Shown one piece after another: positions 7,691 to 13,095 of a DNA stretch of 17,766 bases. The DNA lies in contig JBBTRD010000028.1 in NCBI GenBank assembly GCA_038065335.1, positions 1-17,766 on the forward strand, given 5' to 3'. The DNA is from 2-01-FULL-41-21 sp038065335. Its GTDB lineage: Bacteria > Patescibacteriota > Minisyncoccia > 2-02-FULL-40-12 > GWA2-44-9. Both the position numbers and the translations under genes were made by a program. Under the pieces are notes generated by a model. The model searched no databases and was not told the origin of the DNA. It saw only the letters and a program-made list of their open reading frames with translations. The stretch's first letter is position 1. The number at the start of each line of letters is the position of its first letter.

Positions 7691-8713
7691 TCATAAATCC
7701 AGACCCGCATTCTTGGGTGGATTTATTTTGATGTGTTTGTAGCCAAAGGGAGTTAAAACCCGACCCTTGGAAGTGCGGGCGAGGAGGCCGAGTTGCATGA
7801 GATAGGGCTCGTAAACATCCTCGACGGTGGCCTCCTCCTCGGAGATGGCGGCGGCGATAGTCTTGAGACCAACAGGCCCGCCAGCAAACTTTTCAGCGAT
7901 AGTCAGAAGTATCTTCCGGTCGGTGTCCTCGAGACCCTTGTCGTCGACCTCAAGCATCTTTAGACACTCTCTCGCGAGGACTAGAGTAACGATAGTAGTG
8001 TTGTTCATTTGAGTAAAATCTCGGACTCGTTTCAAGAGACGATTGGCCACGCGCGGGGTGTAGCGAGAGGCAACGGCAATCGTTTGAATAGCGTCGGGTT
8101 CAGCCTGAATGCCGAGCAATTGAGCCGAGCGGGCGATGATTTTAGATATTTCGGCTTCATTATAGAAATCTAGGCGGAAACTAACCCCGAAGCGTGAACG
8201 AAACGGCGCTGACAAAAGTGATATTTTGGTGGTGGCGGCGATTAAGGTGAATCTGGGCAAACCAATTTGAAGAGTTTTGGCGCTATTACCCTTGCCAATA
8301 ATGATATCAAGATTGAAGTTCTCCATGGCCGGATAGATGACCTCCTCGACGCTTTTGTTTAAGCGATGAACCTCATCAATAAACAAGACATCACCGTCTT
8401 GCAGGCCAGTCAGGATTGATCCGACGTCGCCAGCTTTTTCTAGAGCGGTGCCCGAGGTGATTTTAATGGAAGCGCCCAATTCTTTGGCGATGAGATAGGC
8501 GAGCGTGGTCTTACCGAGGCCGGACGGGCCATGAAGCAGAAGGTGCTCAATCGGTTCATTGCGCTTTTGGGCTGCGCCAATCATAACTTTCAGGTTGGCC
8601 TTTATCTTTTCTTGGCCAATATACTCGTCAAAAGTCTTGGGCCGAAGGGCTTGGTCGAGCAACTGGTCGTCTAGGACGACGGCAGGAGTTGTGATTGGGG
8701 GCTTGACATTCAT
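7691..8713 (-). CDS. ruvB: Holliday junction branch migration ATPase RuvB
   Basis: RuvB is the hexameric AAA+ motor that drives branch migration with RuvA. The 340-residue product has Walker A GPSGLGKTT (62-70), Walker B DVLFIDEVHRL (108-118), sensor 1 AATTKISLLS, the arginine finger region APFRSRFG (169-176), and a C-terminal winged helix ending in TSKGRVLTPFGYKHI. The N-terminal block LRPKTFDEYIGQEKIKANL is typical. The ATG at 8713 is the natural start. A weak -10 (TATATT, 8729-8734 on the minus strand, with a TG one base upstream) is 15 bases away and overlaps the -10 box of an oppositely directed promoter. It is the first gene of ruvB-yebC-ruvC on this strand. Confidence 0.96.
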   Translation of the reverse strand: MNVKPPITTPAVVLDDQLLDQALRPKTFDEYIGQEKIKANLKVMIGAAQKRNEPIEHLLLHGPSGLGKTTLAYLIAKELGASIKITSGTALEKAGDVGSILTGLQDGDVLFIDEVHRLNKSVEEVIYPAMENFNLDIIIGKGNSAKTLQIGLPRFTLIAATTKISLLSAPFRSRFGVSFRLDFYNEAEISKIIARSAQLLGIQAEPDAIQTIAVASRYTPRVANRLLKRVRDFTQMNNTTIVTLVLARECLKMLEVDDKGLEDTDRKILLTIAEKFAGGPVGLKTIAAAISEEEATVEDVYEPYLMQLGLLARTSKGRVLTPFGYKHIKINPPKNAGLDL

Positions 8714-8731
8714 GATTATTTAGATTAAAAT
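8703..8731 (+). promoter_or_regulatory. Near-consensus promoter for a plus-strand structured RNA
   Basis: TTGACA at 8703-8708, exactly 17 bases, then TAAAAT at 8726-8731 (11 of 12 consensus positions) point rightwards, away from ruvB. No protein gene lies downstream on this strand for more than 2 kb. The predicted start (about 8738-8739) is the first base of the long helix of the RNA element. The -35 box lies within the first codons of ruvB, and the -10 box overlaps the candidate ruvB -10, so the two promoters may exclude each other. Confidence 0.75.
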
Positions 8732-8738
8732 ATAACAG

Positions 8739-8909
8739 AGAAGGACCTTTTTAATCTGTAGGCAATTGGACCCCTCCTTAAACGTTGTGATCCAATCGGG
8801 GTATTATCATGACGGGCGACTCGGCCTCGGCTGAGTCTACCCTCTGACCTATCCTGTCCTATTTTCTTATGAAAACAGGTATTTGCCTACAGATTAAAAA
8901 GGTTCTTTT
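8739..8909 (+). ncRNA. Candidate structured non-coding RNA with 27-bp closing helix, family not identified
   Basis: Bases 8739-8765 pair with 8883-8909 over 27 uninterrupted positions; the only non-Watson-Crick pairs are two G-U wobbles (8740/8908 and 8744/8904). Inside are a 5-bp stem 8766-8770/8791-8795 whose loop CCCC (8771-8774) can pair with GGGG (8798-8801) as a pseudoknot or alternative stem, a hairpin 8818-8825/8830-8837 with one G-U and flanking GGG/CCC, and a bulged hairpin 8853-8866/8871-8879. On the minus strand all three wobbles would become C-A mismatches, so the plus strand is favoured, in agreement with the promoter at 8703-8731. No long ORF fits. Size and end-pairing recall 6S RNA, but no signature of 6S, SRP RNA, tmRNA or RNase P was recognised. 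A mobile element with long inverted ends is the main alternative. Confidence 0.6.
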
Positions 8910-9061
8910 AATTTGCTGGGCGCACCGCTCGGCCTTTGGCCAACAAGCGGGCTCTTGCTCAATCTTTGCGTTGCAAGCTCTAGTCCTCCCTCACCATACC
9001 TCTAGTATGGCTCGGTTCGGTCTTCGCTTGCGCCTTAATCTTGAGCAAGCCAGCAAATTAA
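8908..9061. repeat. Second folded palindromic element in the ruvB-pilB gap
   Basis: Perfect 12-base arms at 8908-8919 and 9050-9061 close the element. Inside, CTTGCTCAA (8954-8962) pairs with TTGAGCAAG (9041-9049) and GCAAGC (8973-8978) with GCTTGC (9026-9031). Local hairpins occur at 8925-8950 (CCGCT...AGCGG capped by GGCC-TTT-GGCC) and 8994-9010 (CCATAC/GTATGG). No promoter, T-tract or convincing gene was seen. It directly abuts the RNA candidate at 8739-8909 and could be a MITE-like relic, a second RNA or part of one larger fold. Confidence 0.6.
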
Positions 9062-9078
9062 TTCCAACAATCATTACG

Positions 9079-9201
9079 TATCGCAGAAGTACTTTTAAAA
9101 ACCCAGTAGCGGAGGGGGACCCTCTGGGGGAACCGCCGGCCTGCCTGCCGGCAGGCAGGGACTGGTTCCTTGGGTCTGGGTTTAAAAGTACTTCTGCGAT
9201 A
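9079..9201. repeat. Palindromic repeat element, copy 2, downstream of pilB
   Basis: Outer arms at 9079-9106 and 9176-9201 are perfectly complementary except for two extra bases in the left arm. The core at 9102-9180 matches copy 1 (7088-7146), but its tip carries exactly 20 additional bases, which together with neighbouring bases make a perfect 20-base palindrome at 9140-9159 (half-site CCTGCCTGCC). The arms differ completely from those of copy 1. The element ends 3 bases before the pilB stop codon (9205-9207). Confidence 0.9.
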
Positions 9202-9204
9202 GGA

Positions 9205-10893
9205 CTATCCCAAGATTCTTTCAATTTCGTCAAAGGACGTTACACCTTCAAGCAATTTCAAATAGGCATCTTGTCTCATGGTAATCATTCCTTGCTGGAC
9301 CGCTAATTCTGTCACACTGGCCATTGAGGGATTCGACATAATCAATTTTTCCATTTCAGGCGTAACATGAAAGGCTTCATAAACACCGATCCGCCCTTTG
9401 TAACCGGTGTTATTACACTTGTCACAGCCGACTGGTTCATAAACTTCCAACAAAGTCTTTATTTTATCAGCCAGAGGCTGACCCGCCTCTGGCGGGAATT
9501 TCTCGGCAATCGGTTTAAGGTCGGTTTTGATTTTTTCTAATCGGCCAACAGCCAGTGGTTTTTTGGCTCGACAGTTTTCGCATAAACGACGTAGCAGGCG
9601 TTGGGCCATGGCCAGCCGAATAGCGGGAGCAATAATTTGGGGCTGAACCTTGAGGTCGATCAGTCGGGGGATTGTACCGGCCGCATCGTTGGTATGAATG
9701 GTTGAGAGAACTAGGTGGCCTGTCAGGGCGGCGTTTAAAGCAATTTCAGCGGTCTCATTATCTCGAATTTCACCGACGAGAATTATGTCCGGATCTTGAC
9801 GAACGATTGACCGCAGACCATCGGCGAAGCCGTAGCCGCGGGTTGGATCAACTTGGGTTTGAGAAATGCCGGTAATATGATATTCAATCGGGTCTTCGAT
9901 GGTGATTATTTTCGATTCGGATGAGTTGAGATAATTAACAAAAGCATACAGGGTTGTGGTTTTGCCGGAACCAGTCGGCCCGGTGGTCAGAATGGCGCCC
10001 GTTGGTTTGGCCAGCTGTTCCTTCATCATCTCCAAAAAATCAGGACGCATCCCCAAATCCTCAAGCTTGCCTTTAATACTGCGGGGGTCCAAAAGACGCA
10101 TCACAATTGTTTCGCCAAATTCGCTGGGCAGAATTGAGACACGGACTTCAATGTCAATTCCACCCTCTCGAATCGTAAATCGGCCATCTTGAGGCGCGCG
10201 TTGAATGTTGAGTTTAAGATGAGAAAGAATCTTAATGCGGTTGACGATTTTTTCGTAGGACTCTTTTTCGATGGTCGTCACGTCTTTCAAGACGCCGTCC
10301 AAACGATAGCGGAGACGGGCGTTCTCGTGGGTGGGTTCAAAATGAATATCCGAAGCCCCAATCTTCAAAGCGCCGGCCAAAAGAATTTCTAAAAGCTTGG
10401 TCACCGAGACGCTGGCCACTTGTTGTTGGAGGTCTTTCACTGACCCAATCTTTTTTTGAAGTTCAGCCAGATCTTCCTCCTTAATATCAATTGAGCCGAC
10501 CTCAAAAGTGTCAACGCGCTTTAAGTTTATATATCTTTGCCAGGCGTGGGCGAGGCCGGCCGGCGAGGTCATAATGACCTGAATCGTAAACCCGCGGGTC
10601 TTCAGGGCGAGAATAGTTTCAAGGCCCTCAATTTTGGCGGGGTCAGTCGTGGCTACGGTCAGAGCGGTCCCAGTTTTAAGAATAATGGCAAAATTTCCGG
10701 CTCGAGCATCAGCTTCCGAAACAAGGCCAAGAGCGCCAGTATCAATGGGCGCGCTGGCTAAGTCCGAGAAAGGAACGCCAAGCTTCTGGGCCATCGTCCG
10801 AAAAGTATCAGTGCTCCCATGGGCTTGGATTTGTCCCAACTTTTTTTCCAACTCTTCTTCCCGTTTTGTTTGAGGTGTCGGCGGGTTTGCCAT
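9205..10893 (-). CDS. pilB: Type IV pilus assembly / GspE-family ATPase PilB
   Basis: PilB powers extension of type IV pili from the cytoplasmic face of the inner membrane. The 562-residue product has an N-terminal MshEN/T2SSE_N-like domain (about 30-130), then the secretion ATPase core: ASDIHFEP (180-187), Walker A GPTGSGKTTT (305-314), the Asp box ITIEDPIEY, Walker B DIILVGEIRDNETAE (369-383), and LSTIHTNDA. A tetracysteine zinc site C438-x2-C441 ... C490-x2-C493 is present, as in PilB/GspE. The zinc loop contains PPEAG (467-471), encoded by a small GC palindrome, which makes the loop long. The ATG at 10893 is 7 bases from a perfect TATAAT, so the message may be leaderless. No other pilus gene is in the window. 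Confidence 0.95.
   Translation of the reverse strand: MANPPTPQTKREEELEKKLGQIQAHGSTDTFRTMAQKLGVPFSDLASAPIDTGALGLVSEADARAGNFAIILKTGTALTVATTDPAKIEGLETILALKTRGFTIQVIMTSPAGLAHAWQRYINLKRVDTFEVGSIDIKEEDLAELQKKIGSVKDLQQQVASVSVTKLLEILLAGALKIGASDIHFEPTHENARLRYRLDGVLKDVTTIEKESYEKIVNRIKILSHLKLNIQRAPQDGRFTIREGGIDIEVRVSILPSEFGETIVMRLLDPRSIKGKLEDLGMRPDFLEMMKEQLAKPTGAILTTGPTGSGKTTTLYAFVNYLNSSESKIITIEDPIEYHITGISQTQVDPTRGYGFADGLRSIVRQDPDIILVGEIRDNETAEIALNAALTGHLVLSTIHTNDAAGTIPRLIDLKVQPQIIAPAIRLAMAQRLLRRLCENCRAKKPLAVGRLEKIKTDLKPIAEKFPPEAGQPLADKIKTLLEVYEPVGCDKCNNTGYKGRIGVYEAFHVTPEMEKLIMSNPSMASVTELAVQQGMITMRQDAYLKLLEGVTSFDEIERILG
9471..9496. repeat. Small GC palindromes inside pilB
   Basis: CCCGCC (9482-9487) and GGCGGG (9491-9496) flank TCT, and overlapping arms CCAGAGGC (9471-9478) and GCCTCTGG (9485-9492) are also complementary. 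In the pilB frame this encodes PPEAGQPLA within the loop between the two cysteine pairs. It looks like a short palindromic insertion tolerated in a flexible loop. Confidence 0.6.
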
Positions 10894-10900
10894 GAATATA

Positions 10901-10933
10901 ATTATATCACCTTAGCTTGTTTCAGATATCACC
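10901..10933 (-). promoter_or_regulatory. pilB promoter: TATAAT with extended -10, plus 22-base-spaced direct repeats
   Basis: On the minus strand a perfect TATAAT (plus 10901-10906), preceded by TGA, lies 7 bases from the pilB ATG. No good -35 is present, as expected for an extended -10 promoter. The word GGTGATAT occurs twice (plus 10904-10911 and 10926-10933) with a 22-base period, about two helical turns; one copy overlaps the -10, so it could be a regulator site. Confidence 0.6.
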
Positions 10934-11010
10934 AACTCTTTATCTGGCCATACCCTAACGGACTGAATGGCAAAGTAAATACTTTTTTGTGGACAACTGT
11001 CCCGCCGGTC

Positions 11011-11063
11011 TTTACACAGGGTGGAGGGTATGATAATATCATATTAAATAATCATATAATTAT
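11011..11063 (+). promoter_or_regulatory. Toxin-antitoxin promoter with palindromic operator candidates
   Basis: TTTACA at 11011-11016, a 17-base spacer and TAATAT at 11034-11039 (extended by TGA at 11031-11033) form the promoter. A perfect 13-base palindrome TAATATCATATTA (11034-11046) covers the -10 box, and a second ATAAT...ATTAT dyad follows before the ATG at 11070. Ribbon-helix-helix antitoxins usually repress their own operon through such dyads, so autoregulation is inferred. Confidence 0.65.
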
Positions 11064-11069
11064 AAACAT

Positions 11070-11291
11070 ATGACCACATTATCAATACCTGTGTCGGGTG
11101 AACTTGCAGAATTTATTAACAGAATGATTAGGGAAGGGAAGGGGGCAAACAAAGCCGATGTTGTTCGACGTGCCTTGAGAGAGTATAGAGAAAACGAAGC
11201 GGTAGAAAATATACTTCAAGCAGAAAGAGAATTTGCGCAAGGTAAAGTTTTGCGGGGGGATTTACGCGAGCTTGTGAAGAAATTTAAGTAA
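11070..11291 (+). CDS. ParD/CopG-type ribbon-helix-helix antitoxin
   Basis: This 73-residue protein has an N-terminal ribbon-helix-helix pattern: strand TTLSIPVSGELAEFINRMI, a turn with EGKGANKADVVRRALREYRE, followed by a charged C-terminal tail (EREFAQGKVLRGDLRELVKKFK) of the kind that wraps the partner toxin. In ParD-like pairs the antitoxin binds toxin and operator DNA. It is one base upstream of a RelE/ParE-superfamily toxin gene and has a palindrome over its promoter -10. No SD is apparent; the leader is about 24 bases and AT-rich. Identity as an antitoxin is well supported by the fold pattern plus neighbour; the exact subfamily is not certain. Confidence 0.85.
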   Translation: MTTLSIPVSGELAEFINRMIREGKGANKADVVRRALREYRENEAVENILQAEREFAQGKVLRGDLRELVKKFK

Positions 11292-11292
11292 T

Positions 11293-11553
11293 ATGATCCG
11301 TGTTCTTTACCCGCAAGTTTTTATGAAGAAGTTCAGTAAATTGGAGATTGAATTGCAAGAGGAAGCAATTCAAAAAATAGATTTATTCAAAGATAAGAAA
11401 AATCATAATATGTTGAAAGTCCATAAGCTTCATGGAAAGTTTTCTGGTTGTTTTGGTTTTTCAGTGAATTATAAATTTAGAATAGCATTCCGCTATGTTT
11501 CTAAAAATGAAGTTCTGTTTTTAGATATCGGCGACCACGATATTTGTAAATAG
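11293..11553 (+). CDS. RelE/ParE-superfamily toxin (YafQ/RelE-like)
   Basis: This 86-residue basic protein has the small RelE-type layout: MIRVLYPQVFMKKFSKL, two helices, then KVHKLHGKFSGCFGFSVNYKFRIAFRYV and a terminal LFLDIGDHDIC. The HKLHG...SVNYKFRIAF and IGDHDI blocks correspond to the YafQ/RelE-StbE branch (HkL-G---S--i-----Ri-f and iG-HD-vY), whose members cleave mRNA on the ribosome; ParE relatives instead target gyrase. The conserved final HD is present, with Ile-Cys in place of the usual Val-Tyr. The start codon is one base after the antitoxin stop, indicating translational coupling. Activity is not proven by sequence. Confidence 0.85.
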   Translation: MIRVLYPQVFMKKFSKLEIELQEEAIQKIDLFKDKKNHNMLKVHKLHGKFSGCFGFSVNYKFRIAFRYVSKNEVLFLDIGDHDICK

Positions 11554-11573
11554 AAAAAGCAAGACAAAAAAAT

Positions 11574-11602
11574 TTGACTTGTGGATAGCCGTCTGGTATC
11601 AT
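11574..11602 (+). promoter_or_regulatory. Strong promoter upstream of nusA
   Basis: TTGACT (11574-11579), a 17-base spacer, TGG and TATCAT (11597-11602) make an extended -10 promoter close to consensus. The predicted start is about 11609, giving a nusA leader of about 135 bases. Confidence 0.75.
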
Positions 11603-11632
11603 TCTGGGGTCAGTCAGCTCGATAGTGAATAA

Positions 11633-11657
11633 GGTCCGCAAGAGCGGGCCCGTTTTT
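11633..11657 (+). terminator. Terminator hairpin in the nusA leader (attenuator or end of a short RNA)
   Basis: GGTCCGC (11633-11639) and GCGGGCC (11644-11650) pair over 7 bp with one G-U, with loop AAGA, followed by CG and a run of five T (11653-11657). It sits about 25 bases after the predicted start and about 90 bases before the nusA ATG, so it would end most transcripts as a roughly 50-base RNA unless read through. Confidence 0.7.
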
Positions 11658-11666
11658 ATAAAATAA

Positions 11667-11734
11667 CCAACAACCGACAACTCACAACCAACAACACTGT
11701 AGAAATTCAGAAGTTGTAGGTCGTGGGTTGTTAG
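11667..11734 (+). repeat. Imperfect long hairpin of CAAC-rich arms in the nusA leader
   Basis: The 22-base arms 11667-11688 and 11713-11734 are complementary at 17 positions. The left arm repeats CAAC-type words and the right arm GTTG-type words. The hairpin ends 10 bases before the nusA ATG. It resembles the other hairpins of this window in place and form but not in sequence. Confidence 0.6.
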
Positions 11735-11744
11735 TCGTAAGTCT

Positions 11745-12992
11745 ATGCCGTTTGACATGAAAGAGTTTGCCTCGGCGATGAAGCAGATTTCGGAAGAAAA
11801 AGGCATCTCGGCCGAGAGCGTGTTTGAAACAATTGAAGCGGCCATCGCCGTCGCCTATAAGCGCGAGTACGGCGAAAAAGGCCAAATCATTAAGGCGACC
11901 ATGGATCCGGAAACGGGGGTTTTAGAAATGACTCAAACTCACTATGTCGTGGAAGGCGTTGACGAAGAGGGGAATATTACCGGGCCGTTGCCAACGAAGG
12001 TAATCGAAGAAAAATTAGATTTTCAAGATATGGAGGGGACTCGGCGCAGACGTCTCGGCGAAGAATTGGCGCCAGCTACCGGCGAAGTTAAAATTAAATT
12101 CAATCCTCAAAAGCATGTTCTCCTAGAAGAGGCGAAGAAGAAAAATAAAAAGGCGGTGGTAGGCGACGAAGTTATTACAAAACTTGAACCCAAGACCGAT
12201 TTTGGCCGGATTGCCGCCCAAACCGCTAAACAGGTAATCATTCAACGTTTACGCGAAGCCGAACGGGGCGCGATTTTTAACGAATTCAAGGGCCGGGAGG
12301 GCGAAATTATCAGTGGCGTTGTTCAACGTCGGGAAGGCGCGCTAGTGTTTGTGGATTTAGGCAAAACCAACGGTTTGGTTCCGTCGGCGGAACAAATGTT
12401 TACGGACAACTATCGCCTCGGTCAACGTTATCGATTTGTCATTACTAAAGTCGAAGAAACCTCGCGCGGGCCGGTGGTGATTCTTTCTCGGGTCAACCCT
12501 AAACTCGTCGAGGGCCTTTTCCGCACCGAAGTGCCGGAAATAGACAGTGGGAGCGTGGAAGTCAAAGCCATTGCCCGAGAAGCCGGTTCTCGCACCAAAA
12601 TCGCCGTCGCTTCGACCGAAGAGAGTATTGATCCCATCGGTTCGCTAGTTGGCCAAAAAGGCGTGCGGGTTCAAACGGTTATTAACGAAATCTCGGGCGA
12701 AAAAATTGACATTATTCTCTGGAGTGAAAAACCCGCCGATTTTATCGCTAACTCATTTTCGCCCGCCAAAGTTTTACAAGTCAAGATTGTCGATGAAGAA
12801 CGCAAACACGCTCTGGTAGAAGTTTCCGATGATCAGTTTTCTTTGGCCATTGGCAAGAAGGGCCAAAACGTTCGTCTTGCGGCCAAGTTAAGCGGCTGGA
12901 AGATTGATGTTCGTTCGCCGAAAGAAGCCATCGTCTTTGATGAAGTCGCGGAAGACGCCCTTCTGCAACCAGAAGCACCAAGCACTAAATAA
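11745..12992 (+). CDS. nusA: Transcription termination/antitermination factor NusA
   Basis: NusA binds RNA polymerase and nascent RNA and controls pausing, termination and antitermination. The 415-residue product has the polymerase-binding N-terminal domain (ISEEKGISAESVFETIEAAIAVAYKREYGEKG), an S1 domain (about 183-250: GEIISGVVQRREGALVFVDLGKTNGLVPSAEQ), then KH1 and KH2 with PIGSLVGQKGVRVQ (297-310) and SLAIGKKGQNVRLAAKLSGWKIDV (366-389). Between the N-terminal helix pair and S1 there is more sequence than in E. coli NusA (S1 starts near 183 rather than about 135). The acidic C-terminal repeats of enterobacteria are absent. Starts at residue 1 or Met5 are both possible. Its own promoter, a leader terminator and a hairpin precede it; NusA is often autoregulated, so attenuation is a reasonable inference. 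tig follows after 103 bases. Confidence 0.95.
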   Translation: MPFDMKEFASAMKQISEEKGISAESVFETIEAAIAVAYKREYGEKGQIIKATMDPETGVLEMTQTHYVVEGVDEEGNITGPLPTKVIEEKLDFQDMEGTRRRRLGEELAPATGEVKIKFNPQKHVLLEEAKKKNKKAVVGDEVITKLEPKTDFGRIAAQTAKQVIIQRLREAERGAIFNEFKGREGEIISGVVQRREGALVFVDLGKTNGLVPSAEQMFTDNYRLGQRYRFVITKVEETSRGPVVILSRVNPKLVEGLFRTEVPEIDSGSVEVKAIAREAGSRTKIAVASTEESIDPIGSLVGQKGVRVQTVINEISGEKIDIILWSEKPADFIANSFSPAKVLQVKIVDEERKHALVEVSDDQFSLAIGKKGQNVRLAAKLSGWKIDVRSPKEAIVFDEVAEDALLQPEAPSTK

Positions 12993-13067
12993 CAAATCCC
13001 AAATAAATCCAAATGACTAAAATTTTAAAAATTCAGTCATTAGATATTGAAATTTATTTGGAGTTTG
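12993..13067 (+). repeat. AT-rich double hairpin between nusA and tig
   Basis: Outer arms 12993-13008 and 13052-13067 match at 14 of 16 positions plus a wobble; the core CCAAATAAAT/ATTTATTTGG is perfect. An inner 7-bp stem AATGACT/AGTCATT (13012-13018, 13035-13041) lies inside. It begins directly after the nusA stop. No clear T-run directly follows the outer stem, so termination would be weak. A TTTGTAATTTGTAATTTTT tract follows before the tig start. Confidence 0.65.
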
Positions 13068-13095
13068 GGTTTTGTAATTTGTAATTTTTGCAGCA

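Noticed and set aside
7162..7710. Longer yebC start at 7710
   Set aside because: It would overlap ruvB and add 15 unconserved residues before the invariant MSGHSKW start.
8739..9201. CRISPR array or RNase P RNA in the pilB-ruvB gap
   Set aside because: There are no regularly spaced direct repeats, and the conserved RNase P signatures were not found; the structure is made of inverted repeats.
8869..9306. 145-residue plus-strand ORF across the pilB-ruvB gap
   Set aside because: It runs through the palindromic elements and into the 3' end of pilB on the other strand; composition is repeat-derived and there is no RBS or family pattern.
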